Below, piece after piece: positions 52,431 to 60,738 of a DNA stretch of 64,000 nucleotides. This stretch comes from Arcanobacterium phocisimile (lineage in GTDB: Bacteria > Actinomycetota > Actinomycetes > Actinomycetales > Actinomycetaceae): the NCBI RefSeq assembly GCF_016904675.1, contig NZ_CP070228.1:682001-746000 (forward strand). Reading direction: 5' to 3'. Below the pieces are notes generated by a model. The model saw only the letters and a program-made list of their open reading frames with translations. It searched no databases and was not told where the DNA came from. Made by a program: the position numbers and the translations under genes. Each line of letters starts with the position of its first letter. Within the stretch, counting starts at the first letter, position 1.

Positions 52431-54686
52431 TTAGCGCAACGCTTCAGGCAGGTGGGCATCAGAAACCACAGCCATTCTTCGTGTTGCTCGCGTCATGGCG
52501 ACATACAGATCGCCCGGGCCCTCGTCGCCAAGAGACAATGGATTGACTAGGACTATCGTGTCGAACTCAAGGCCTTTCGATTGACGGGCGGTCATGACGT
52601 GGATACGTTGGCTGACGTCGGTGCCTGACGAGTCAATGGACCATTGAGCGAGATCAGGATGGTTGGTGATAGCAGAACCGGCAGTTGAACGCATGCTAGT
52701 TGGGACTATCACCGCCAAAGTCCCGTGGTTGGTGCCATATTCAGCATCCAAACGAGCTGATTCAACGGCGATGCGTTTGACCAGCGTGTCGTTGAGCTGT
52801 TCTGCTGTTGTTTCGTCGTAGCCGTAGGTATCAGGTAGATCCCGGACGGCTCTGATAGGGCGAACGGGATGGCCGATATGCGTCATAACGTTCGCGGCTC
52901 GCTCTAGCAACGACGATGGGGTGCGGTAGGACATCGTCAGTTCGTCAATCCGGGTGAACTCACCGAGGGCTCCGAGAGCTTGCTTCCATCCGCCTGCTGG
53001 AGCACCGTCAGGGCGCTGGTCGACGTCCCCGACGATAGTCATCGAGCGTGCTGGATTGCGTCGAGCAATCATCCGCCACTGCATATCAGATAGTTCTTGA
53101 GCTTCGTCAACCACAACATGCCCGTAGGTCCATGCGCGGTCGGCGGCGGCTCGATCCGCAAGCGAGTCAGCTGAGCGATCGCCGTAAAGACGATCAGCGA
53201 CATCTCCGGCGTTGACAATGCCTTCGCCTAAACCCATTGCATCCATGGTTTCAGACACATAGGAATCGTGACGACGACGTTGTTCGTTCACGGCACGTTC
53301 TTGGGCGAGTTCCGCATCCGAACTGAACTCGCCAAGATGCTCAGCTAGTTCATCAAGAATGGGAATGTCGGCGCGGGTGAACCCGGAGTTACGGTCCCGG
53401 CGCAACAACTGACGTTCTTCTTCGGTCAGCTCCGGTGCGATTCGTGCCAGTAACTCAGGATAGTGATAGATACGCGTTAGGAGCGTGGTTGCTGAAGAAG
53501 GTAGCCAATGAAGATTAATTTCCCGACGGGCATCAATCGATTCCACAATATCGCCATAGAGGAAGTCGTTATTCGACAAGTCGATCTCTAACGCATCGGC
53601 TAACTGTTCAGCCAGCCGTTCCACCAAATATTTCGCATACACCTCGCGTGCCTGGTTGTGTGCTTTTTGGCTTCGCCGGGCCCGGCGTTGGGCAGCTTCA
53701 ACCATCTTCGGTGTGAGATGGAGTTTCTTGCCATTGACGGTGATCGAGGCAGTGCTACGACGTGGTTTTTCCACGATCCGTGTGATGGCGCGTTCGGCAA
53801 ACGTTACCCAACGTCGGTCCCCTTTCAGCTCGGCTACGCGAGCGTCCTCGTGTGCTGTTACGCGCACGCCGGGGAGTAGATCCTCCACCGTCGTCGAAAC
53901 TACGTCGGATTCACCCAATGCGGGTAGAACCTGATCAATGTATCGCAAGAAAATTGGCGACGGGCCAATGATCAACACTCCAGACCGGGCCAGACGTTCA
54001 CGATAGGTATAGAGCAAGTAGGCCGCACGGTGCAATGCTACTGCGGTTTTCCCAGTTCCTGGACCGCCTTGGACAACCATAATTCCGTTAATGTCAGAGC
54101 GGATAATACGGTCTTGTTCTGTTTGTATTGTGGCGACAATATCGCCCATACGTCCGTCGCGGGCTTTACTCATTGCTGCGAACAGTGCGCCTTCACCAGT
54201 GAGGTTAAGGTCGTCTGATTGTTCACCGGAATCAGTTAAGAGTTCGTCTTCGACGCCAATCACCTCACGTAGCCTTGTTTGGATATGTCGACGACGGCGA
54301 ACATTGCCCGGATGTGCGGCGGTTGCTTGATAAAATGGCTCTGATTGGGGAGCGCGCCAGTCTGTGAGCACAATATCATTATTCACATCGCGTAATGTGG
54401 TGCGACCGATATGGTGGACTGCGCCGTCTTGAGAATCGAGACGGCCTAAAACCAATCGATTTTCGACATTGCGTAGTCGAGCAAGATTGTCCTCGTAATG
54501 TGTAGCGAACGAATCGCGTTCAGAGACTTGGCCCGGGGTGCCGCGCCCGCCTTGCGCACGTACTTTCCTCAGTTGCTCATCGTAGTACTGGCGTTGCTTA
54601 TCGAGTGCTTGGTAAGCATAAGAAACGAACTCTTGTTCTTCAGCAATCGCCCTGGATTGTGCATTCTGTTCTGAGGTTTCAGCCAT
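52431..54686 (-). CDS. helR: UvrD-like helicase of the HelD/HelR family
   Basis: A 751-residue SF1 protein from ATG 54686. A coiled-coil N-terminus (about 10-90, with FVSYAYQALDKQRQYYDEQLR) precedes DWRAPQSEPFYQATA, a HelD-family signature. Walker A is GGPGTGKTAVALHR near residue 208, the DEAQ-like motif VVVDEAQELSDMQW, and C-terminal helicase motifs TARQSKGLEFDTIVLVNP and VAMTRATRRM. Actinobacterial members remove stalled or rifampicin-bound RNA polymerase (HelR); this assignment is by length and layout. I saw no rifamycin-associated element upstream. Confidence 0.82.
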   Translation of the reverse strand: MAETSEQNAQSRAIAEEQEFVSYAYQALDKQRQYYDEQLRKVRAQGGRGTPGQVSERDSFATHYEDNLARLRNVENRLVLGRLDSQDGAVHHIGRTTLRDVNNDIVLTDWRAPQSEPFYQATAAHPGNVRRRRHIQTRLREVIGVEDELLTDSGEQSDDLNLTGEGALFAAMSKARDGRMGDIVATIQTEQDRIIRSDINGIMVVQGGPGTGKTAVALHRAAYLLYTYRERLARSGVLIIGPSPIFLRYIDQVLPALGESDVVSTTVEDLLPGVRVTAHEDARVAELKGDRRWVTFAERAITRIVEKPRRSTASITVNGKKLHLTPKMVEAAQRRARRSQKAHNQAREVYAKYLVERLAEQLADALEIDLSNNDFLYGDIVESIDARREINLHWLPSSATTLLTRIYHYPELLARIAPELTEEERQLLRRDRNSGFTRADIPILDELAEHLGEFSSDAELAQERAVNEQRRRHDSYVSETMDAMGLGEGIVNAGDVADRLYGDRSADSLADRAAADRAWTYGHVVVDEAQELSDMQWRMIARRNPARSMTIVGDVDQRPDGAPAGGWKQALGALGEFTRIDELTMSYRTPSSLLERAANVMTHIGHPVRPIRAVRDLPDTYGYDETTAEQLNDTLVKRIAVESARLDAEYGTNHGTLAVIVPTSMRSTAGSAITNHPDLAQWSIDSSGTDVSQRIHVMTARQSKGLEFDTIVLVNPLSLGDEGPGDLYVAMTRATRRMAVVSDAHLPEALR

Positions 54687-54854
54687 CACTTATGCCCTTC
54701 GCTTGAGAAACTGAGTTCCATAATTATTCCCTATTTCACGGATGAAAGCATAGCTAAGTGCAGATCATGAAATGTGGTTCTCATTATTCAATACAGACAT
54801 CGAAGCCCTCCATGATTTAAGGTAGAGGCATACAATAGCTTGCCAGGGGGAGAG

Positions 54855-55874
54855 ATGACGAATTACGCGATATACCCAGAACAACTTGGAGAACTCAAAG
54901 TTCCAACTCTTGTTATCGGTCTTGTCGATCACCTTGTCGATCCCGGTGCTATCGGGCAGGCCGTGAACGCCTGTATAGATCTTTTAGATTCAGTTGAGGT
55001 GCTGTCCTTCGATTCCGATCCGCTCTACGACTACCGAGCTCAGCGACCGATCGTGACCTATGTTGACGGCCAACTTGCCTCAAGTGCTGAGCCAAGCATG
55101 GAACTCGATTTAGTCACTGACGTCCGTGGCGAATCGTTCTTGTTCTTGCATGGAACTGAACCAGATTTCCATTGGCCTCGGTTAACGGCAGATATCATTG
55201 AGATTATCGAGCGTTTCGGCGTAGAGAAAGTCTTTTCGATCCACGGCATGCCAGCTCCAGTTCCGCACACTCGAGCAGCCGATATGCTCATTCGCACCAC
55301 ACAGAAGGTAGAGAACTCTGACGTGGTTTATGGACAAGCTAGCCACCCAGCGTCGTTAGCTGACTATCTTGAGTTTCATCTAGGGCAGTCAGGGCACGCT
55401 GCAACAAACATCCGAGTACGCGTTCCGCTGTATATGTCACGTTCGGATATGCCATTCTTTTCAGGCGCGCTCGCGGTGGTCCGCCAGCTTGCGGCTTTGG
55501 GCGGGCCAACAATTCCACTGGGCGATCTCGAACAGCATGAAGACCAGCAAAGTGTTGAGCTAGCGGCAATAGCTGAACAGGATTCGCAGTTCTCTGCCAT
55601 GGTTGAACAGTTCGAGACCGGCTACGATTCGTCTGAAGAAGGGTTCGTCACGGCCCATGACGACGCCGGTCCGTTGCCGACGTCGGAAGAAATCGGCGCG
55701 GTCGTGGAAAAGTTTCTTGCAATGCAAAACTCCAACCCGCTCGAAGGCGCGAAATCAGAGCCAGAGCCGGTAGCAAAGACCAAGTCGAAAGACGGCGACG
55801 TTCACGATCTACGTACGCATCTGAAGAATTCGTTAGCGCAGCTATTTAATCGGAAGCAGGATCCGGAGAACTAG
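54855..55874 (+). CDS. PAC2 family protein
   Basis: Start ATG 54855 follows AGGGGGAGAG, giving 339 residues. The fold of the proteasome-assembly chaperone 2 family is recognisable: a LVIGLVDHLVDPGAIGQAV beginning, LHGTEPDFHWPRL, and VEKVFSIHGMPAPVPHTR. Actinobacteria carry PAC2 proteins widely, even without a 20S proteasome, and their role is unclear. Here no proteasome gene is seen in the window. The acidic, Lys-containing C-terminal tail (about 280-339) is low complexity. The end overlaps the next gene on the other strand by 29 bases. Confidence 0.88.
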   Translation: MTNYAIYPEQLGELKVPTLVIGLVDHLVDPGAIGQAVNACIDLLDSVEVLSFDSDPLYDYRAQRPIVTYVDGQLASSAEPSMELDLVTDVRGESFLFLHGTEPDFHWPRLTADIIEIIERFGVEKVFSIHGMPAPVPHTRAADMLIRTTQKVENSDVVYGQASHPASLADYLEFHLGQSGHAATNIRVRVPLYMSRSDMPFFSGALAVVRQLAALGGPTIPLGDLEQHEDQQSVELAAIAEQDSQFSAMVEQFETGYDSSEEGFVTAHDDAGPLPTSEEIGAVVEKFLAMQNSNPLEGAKSEPEPVAKTKSKDGDVHDLRTHLKNSLAQLFNRKQDPEN

Positions 55875-56679
55875 GCCAGCCTATGCCTTGATCTGTCAGC
55901 GGCGTGTATCCGTTACTTTGCCGCAGGAGACTTTCCCCGGAGACAACCTGGGCTGGCATCGGTAATTTGCGTAACGCACGGTTGATATCATCGTGTGCGA
56001 TCGGGCTGTGTGAAGCTAACAGTATGACGTTGCCATAGCGGCGTTTCTTCATAATCGCTGGATCGGTAATAGCGGCCAGATGAGCGAAGGACCCACTAGC
56101 TGCACCAACCTCGCGATATAGCGAGGGCAGTATCTGCCGATCTGCGATATTGACGCAGTAGATCCCGTCCTCGGCAAGCAATCGAGCAGCTTGTATATAA
56201 GCTTCCACGGTTGCCATATGCTGGGGGATAACCCCGTCCATAAACGTATCGCGCACAATCACCTGCCATTTCCCCGAATTTGTATCCAGGGTAGTTCGCG
56301 CATCTTGGGTGCGGATCCGAAGCGCTGGCGAAGCAGGCAGATCGAAATGGGCGCGAGCAATCGTTGCCAGCTCCGGATCGATTTCAATAGCTAACTGACG
56401 TGAACGCGGACGCAACGCGGCAAAACAACGGGCGAGCGCACAACCAGCCCCACCTAAATGCAATACGCGCAGGCCACCATTACCCGGGAAACTTGCATCG
56501 ACCGCCACTCGAATATGTTGCATATATTCGAACTCGAGGTGGGTAGGATCCGATAAATCGATAGCTGACGATTCGGCGTCATCGATAAACAGCGTGCGAA
56601 GATTCTCACGTGTATCGATACGTATTGTTGAACTAGCAGTGTCGAAAGTGTCAATCCGTGTTCTTCGAGCCATCCCCAT
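55846..56679 (-). CDS. Spermidine synthase-like protein
   Basis: A 277-residue protein with the spermidine synthase Rossmann fold: VLHLGGAGCALARCF (motif I), LAIEIDPELATIARAHF (motif II) and IVRDTFMDGVIPQHM. The beta-sheet N-terminal extension (RTRIDTFDTASSTIRIDT) is also typical. The family's Asp general base in a DxxDP motif is not obvious (here VRDTFMDG), so polyamine synthesis is uncertain. Many actinobacterial fused-type homologues of this size are called spermidine synthase without evidence. It converges with the PAC2 gene; the polymerase gene diverges upstream. Confidence 0.8.
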   Translation of the reverse strand: MGMARRTRIDTFDTASSTIRIDTRENLRTLFIDDAESSAIDLSDPTHLEFEYMQHIRVAVDASFPGNGGLRVLHLGGAGCALARCFAALRPRSRQLAIEIDPELATIARAHFDLPASPALRIRTQDARTTLDTNSGKWQVIVRDTFMDGVIPQHMATVEAYIQAARLLAEDGIYCVNIADRQILPSLYREVGAASGSFAHLAAITDPAIMKKRRYGNVILLASHSPIAHDDINRALRKLPMPAQVVSGESLLRQSNGYTPLTDQGIGWPSSPDPASD

Positions 56680-56739
56680 AGCATATCGGGGTGAGCCACG
56701 CTACGCTAAAGATAGTGAAGAAACGATGAAGGAGACACG

Positions 56740-57972
56740 ATGTCGCGCGCACCCCGCTCAACAGCCGCTCGGCGATTTTGGGGTGACGATGATTCTCATA
56801 CCCCAATTCTCCACATGGATATGGACGCCTTCTTCGTCGCCGTCGAATTACTTGAACGCCCCGAACTTGTGGGAAAACCTGTCGCAGTTGGTGGGCAAGA
56901 ACGCGGCGTTATCTCTGCAGCGTCATACGAAGCACGTACCTTCGGCGTGAACTCGGCAATGCCGGTTGCCCAAGCTCGGAGGTGTTGCCCACAGCTGATC
57001 ATTTTGCCCGCTCAACACCACAAGTACTCCGAAGTTTCACGCCGTATTATGGACTACTTACGCTCCATAACTCCGCTCGTCGAACAGCTCTCCGTCGACG
57101 AAGCCTTTCTCGACGTCGCCGGTGCACGAAAACTATTCGGAACTCCAATGCAGATTGCCCAACGTATCCGCGAACATATCCGCTCAACCGAAGGGTTGGC
57201 TGCATCCATCGGAATCGCCAGCACCAAACACGTCGCCAAGGTTGCTTCCGCCCATGCCAAACCCGACGGGCTACTTTTAATCCCGCAAGAACGCACAACA
57301 GATTTCTTACATGCGCTGCCTGTAGGAGCACTGTGGGGAGTAGGGGATAAGACCCGTGAAACGCTTGAGAAAAAAGGTATTGTCGACGTAGCAGATATTG
57401 TTGCTCTCGGTCGGCCACGACTAGTGGCAATTCTCGGTCAAGCGCACGGGAACCATATTTACGATTTAGCAATCGGGAGAGATGAGAGGCGAGTCCAGCC
57501 CTACCGCGAAGAAAAATCTATCTCGAAAGAGCACACATTCTTCGATCCTATTGATGATCCGCCAGCTGCGTGGAAAATGATGTTAGATCAAGCCCATGAT
57601 GTTGCCCGGCGGTTACGAGCGAACGAGTTTTTCGGACGTACTGTCTCGATTAAAGTTCGATACACCGATTTCTCTACTATTACCCGTTCAGTTACCCTCG
57701 GTGCCCCAACAAACACCGGTGCCGATATCTATGATGCGGCGCGAAACCTCTTTGACCAGCTCCCTGCGTCAGGTATGGGGATTCGATTGTTAGGAGTGCG
57801 AGTAGGGCAACTTTCACGTTCGGCACAAGGAGTCCAGTTGGCGTTGGATGATGACGGCCGGCGCTCGCGTGCGGAAGAGACGATGGATGAGATTAGGCAA
57901 AAGTTTGGCGGCGAAATTTTACAGCATGGGTCTTTGCTTGAAACGGAACGTCGCCAACCGCCTGTTAATTGA
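56740..57972 (+). CDS. dinB: DNA polymerase IV (translesion)
   Basis: A 410-residue Y-family polymerase. The catalytic motif is MDMDAFFVAVE (residues 26-36), followed by SYEARTFGVNSAMP and SVDEAFLDV (near 109), and HhH DNA-binding segments GVGDKTRETLEKKG and LGQAHGNHIYDLA. The little-finger domain (about 250-370) has RREEKSISKEHTF-like features. AAGGAGACACG precedes the ATG. The C-terminus lacks an evident QLxLF clamp motif, although VQLALDDD near 365 is a weak candidate. I found no LexA box upstream. Confidence 0.95.
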   Translation: MSRAPRSTAARRFWGDDDSHTPILHMDMDAFFVAVELLERPELVGKPVAVGGQERGVISAASYEARTFGVNSAMPVAQARRCCPQLIILPAQHHKYSEVSRRIMDYLRSITPLVEQLSVDEAFLDVAGARKLFGTPMQIAQRIREHIRSTEGLAASIGIASTKHVAKVASAHAKPDGLLLIPQERTTDFLHALPVGALWGVGDKTRETLEKKGIVDVADIVALGRPRLVAILGQAHGNHIYDLAIGRDERRVQPYREEKSISKEHTFFDPIDDPPAAWKMMLDQAHDVARRLRANEFFGRTVSIKVRYTDFSTITRSVTLGAPTNTGADIYDAARNLFDQLPASGMGIRLLGVRVGQLSRSAQGVQLALDDDGRRSRAEETMDEIRQKFGGEILQHGSLLETERRQPPVN

Positions 57973-58043
57973 TGCTTCGCTATTTGATACTTAGCTCAGT
58001 TCGGGTATTGTGAGGGTATAACCGTCGAAGGAGGGAACCATTC

Positions 58044-58433
58044 ATGGCTCTATCAGACTACGAGCGCAATATGTTGGAACAGCTTGAAGCGCAATTAAAA
58101 GGCGAAGATCCGCAGTTGGCCACATCGCTGGCGTCGGATGATGTCGAACAAACGCGCCTGGCACTATCCGTCCGACACGTGGTTCTTGGTCTCATCGCAG
58201 CAGTGGCGGGTTTAGGTGTAGTTGCAACTGGTGTTGCTACTGAAATGATTATTATTGGTGTTGTTGGAGCGGTCATTGTGTGGTTTGGTCTGATGTACAT
58301 CCTTGGTGGAATGTCCCGAGTTTCGGCTGAACCTGGGAGAAGGCCTGCGAAGGCAGCTCCACCCACAGTGGAAAGTTTTATGGAACGTCAAAAGCGTGCT
58401 TTCGAGCAACGCCGTGAAGAAGGCGGCCGATAA
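58044..58433 (+). CDS. DUF3040 membrane protein
   Basis: A 129-residue actinobacterial DUF3040 protein. MALSDYERNMLEQLEAQL is the family signature, followed by two adjacent membrane helices (about 52-95, hydrophobic runs ending VIVWFGLMYILGGM) and a basic tail (RPAKAAPP, then QKRAFEQRREEGGR). It lies upstream of mraZ in many actinobacteria. Function is unknown; its place suggests some tie to envelope growth. A good terminator follows. Confidence 0.9.
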   Translation: MALSDYERNMLEQLEAQLKGEDPQLATSLASDDVEQTRLALSVRHVVLGLIAAVAGLGVVATGVATEMIIIGVVGAVIVWFGLMYILGGMSRVSAEPGRRPAKAAPPTVESFMERQKRAFEQRREEGGR

Positions 58434-58489
58434 AGCGGACCCTAGCCATTTGCGGGTAGCAACTATGTGAACGCGAAATAACAAGTTAT

Positions 58490-58533
58490 GCAGTGAGAGC
58501 TGGAACGTCATGTTCCAGCTCTCACTGCTTTTT
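58490..58533 (+). terminator. DUF3040 intrinsic terminator
   Basis: GCAGTGAGAGCTGGAAC at 58490-58506 pairs perfectly with 58512-58528 (17 bp, 5-base loop), followed by TTTTTG. Confidence 0.95.
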
Positions 58534-58549
58534 GTTGTGTGTGCGCAGT

Positions 58550-58745
58550 GCTCCACTTTGCCCCACTATCGCTTTGTCTAGCGCTCAGTCATGCTTATTT
58601 TCGTCATTTCTTATTCGCTAAAGGGACAAATGTAATATCTATAACGTTTTTCACTCCACTTATTTTTCCTCTAAAATCCAATCAAAAATCGGAGTGATTT
58701 TGCGTTTCGGTAACATAAGTGGTGGGTTTTGGGGTAAAGTGGAGC
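58550..58745 (+). promoter_or_regulatory. mraZ promoter region with MraZ-type repeats and a distant inverted copy
   Basis: AAGTGG (58717), TTTTGG (58727) and AAGTGG (58737) are spaced exactly 10 bases apart, like the tandem TGG-type boxes bound by MraZ. The last box lies within GGGGTAAAGTGGAGC (58731-58745), which recurs inverted at 58550-58564 with one change. Between them is AT-rich sequence (58620-58700) without a gene. Confidence 0.55.
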
Positions 58746-58769
58746 CAATGGAAGAAAAGGGGGTGAAAA

Positions 58770-59201
58770 ATGTTTCTTGGCACCTATGAGCCACGGCTCG
58801 ACGACAAGGGGCGTTTGATCCTCCCGGCAAAATTTCGTGATCAATTGGCAAATGGTCTCGTTGTCACCCGCGGTCAAGAGCACTGTCTATATGTTTTCCC
58901 TTTCGCAGAATTCGAAAACATCTTGGAACGGTTGCGTCAGGCTCCGATGACATCGAAAGAAGCACGTACGTACACGCGAGTGTTTCTCTCTGGAGCTAAT
59001 GATCAGGTTCCTGATAAGCAAGGTCGCATTACCTTACCTGCCGCGTTACGCGGTTATGCAGGATTGGAGCGTGACCTCGCTGTCATTGGATCTGGTGACC
59101 ATGTTGAAATTTGGGACGCCCAAGCCTGGGAGTCCTTCCTTGCAACAAGCGAAGACGAATTTGCTGATCGCGAAGAAGAGCTCATCCCTGGAATCTTCTG
59201 A
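58770..59201 (+). CDS. mraZ: Transcriptional regulator MraZ
   Basis: A 143-residue DNA-binding protein with two SpoVT-AbrB-like half domains: [21 protein letters not shown] at the N-terminus and [21 protein letters not shown] near residue 77. The doubled DxKGRhxLPA motif is the family mark. MraZ forms rings and represses its own promoter and the downstream division genes. AAAGGGGGTGAAAA before the ATG is the ribosome site. The tandem repeats just upstream are the expected target. Confidence 0.97.
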   Translation: MFLGTYEPRLDDKGRLILPAKFRDQLANGLVVTRGQEHCLYVFPFAEFENILERLRQAPMTSKEARTYTRVFLSGANDQVPDKQGRITLPAALRGYAGLERDLAVIGSGDHVEIWDAQAWESFLATSEDEFADREEELIPGIF

Positions 59202-59313
59202 TGTGAGTTAGTGGCCCTTCTCCAATTCTCCTGAGATACTTCCCCAATTTCAGGCAATTGGCGGGGGACCACTAATGCACACAAGTATCTGACTCAAAAG
59301 GAAGGAATGTGTT

Positions 59314-60324
59314 ATGTCATTAAGTGCGCACAACAACGCATTACACGTTCCTGTTTTACTGCAACCGATTATTGATTTGTTAACGCCGGCACTTCAGGAT
59401 GAAGCAGTGCTCATCGATTGTACGTTGGGTATGGGAGGCCACTCCGAAGCGTTCTTAACTGCTTTTCCAAAGCTCAAGGTGGTAGGTATTGATCGTGACG
59501 CGCAAGCGATCTCTCTAGCTAGTGAACGTTTGAGTCAGTTTGGTGAGCGTTTTACTGCAGTTCACACCACCTATGACGACGTCGATCAAGTCGCGGCACA
59601 ATTCGGGCATGACGGTCAGGTTGATGCTATCTTGATGGACCTGGGAGTTTCTTCTTTACAATTAGATGAAACCGATCGTGGTTTTTCCTACTCGCATGAT
59701 GCTCCGCTTGATATGCGGATGGATACCTCTCGCGGCGAGACGGCAGCTCAATTGCTCGCCGAACTTTCGCACGCAGAACTCACTCGGGTCTTACGAGTGT
59801 ATGGTGAGGAAAAATTCGCTTCGCCGATTGCACGGGAGATCATCAGGCAACGTGAAATGCAACCTATCGAGCGTACCGGTCAGTTGGCTGATCTCGTGCG
59901 AGAAACAATCCCAGCCCCAGCTCGTCGCAAAGGTGGAAACCCGTCAAAGCGAACTTTCCAAGCTTTACGCATTGCAGTCAACAATGAGCTTGCCGTCCTT
60001 GAGGCAGCGGTTCCACGAGCCATCGAAGCAATAAGGGTTGGCGGGCGCTTAGCTATTGAGTCATACCAATCGCTGGAAGATCGAATCGTTAAAGATGCGT
60101 TGAATACCGGTTTGGTGTCTACCTCGCCACCAGGACTACCGATAGAGCTTGATGATCATGCCCCATATCTCAAGAGTTTGACGCGCGGAGCGCAGAAGGC
60201 TGACAGGCACGAACAAGAGCAGAACCCACGCTCAGCGTCCGTACGTCTACGAGCAGTTGAACGTCTTCGCCCTACCCCGTCCCATATTAGCCAGCCATAT
60301 CGTCGTCAAGGAAGTGCCTCATGA
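59314..60324 (+). CDS. rsmH: 16S rRNA (cytosine1402-N4)-methyltransferase
   Basis: A 336-residue SAM enzyme modifying C1402 of 16S rRNA. The N-terminus has HVPVLLQPIIDLL, motif I is IDCTLGMGGHSEAFL, motif III-IV DAILMDLGVSSLQLDE and RGFSYSHDAPLDMRMD, and the inserted helical domain and C-terminal LAIESYQSLEDRIVKD follow. AAGGAAGGAATG precedes the ATG. Its stop overlaps the start of the FtsL-like gene, so the cluster is translated as a chain. Confidence 0.97.
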   Translation: MSLSAHNNALHVPVLLQPIIDLLTPALQDEAVLIDCTLGMGGHSEAFLTAFPKLKVVGIDRDAQAISLASERLSQFGERFTAVHTTYDDVDQVAAQFGHDGQVDAILMDLGVSSLQLDETDRGFSYSHDAPLDMRMDTSRGETAAQLLAELSHAELTRVLRVYGEEKFASPIAREIIRQREMQPIERTGQLADLVRETIPAPARRKGGNPSKRTFQALRIAVNNELAVLEAAVPRAIEAIRVGGRLAIESYQSLEDRIVKDALNTGLVSTSPPGLPIELDDHAPYLKSLTRGAQKADRHEQEQNPRSASVRLRAVERLRPTPSHISQPYRRQGSAS

Positions 60325-60719
60325 GTGCCCTATCGCAAGCACGAAAGCTTAACTTTTCGCAGTCCTCGCGTCCGGTCATTGACACTCCAGGTCTGCAAGT
60401 AGTGCCTACACCGGCCACTGCTCGTGGGTTCATTGGCACCGTCGTCATTTGTGCAACCTTGTTTTTAGGAGCGTTGGCCGCAGCGTTTTATCTGAATACC
60501 CTTATGGTGGCGGGTGCTTATGAGCTAAAAGATATTGCTGTTGAAAACAATGAGATTTCGGCCCGTGCAGCAACGTTAAAGAGCGAAGTTATTATTAACA
60601 CGTCTCCGAATCACCTTCGAAACGCCGCTGAAAGTCTGGGAATGGTGCCAGCAGCCGATATGCTATATATCGATGTAGAGGCAGGTTTAGTTTCCACACC
60701 ACAAGTTCGCAACGATTAA
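60321..60719 (+). CDS. FtsL-like septum protein
   Basis: A 132-residue bitopic protein: a cytoplasmic tail of about 35 residues, a membrane helix (about 34-60) and an extracytoplasmic helical region with heptad-like spacing (YELKDIAVENNEISARAATLKSE) and the NHLRNAAESLGMVPA segment seen in FtsL/DivIC. Between rsmH and ftsI the expected gene is ftsL; similarity by sequence is weak, as usual for the family. It overlaps rsmH by 4 bases. Confidence 0.82.
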   Translation: MSALSQARKLNFSQSSRPVIDTPGLQVVPTPATARGFIGTVVICATLFLGALAAAFYLNTLMVAGAYELKDIAVENNEISARAATLKSEVIINTSPNHLRNAAESLGMVPAADMLYIDVEAGLVSTPQVRND

Positions 60720-60738
60720 GTTAGTCAGGAGGGTCAAG

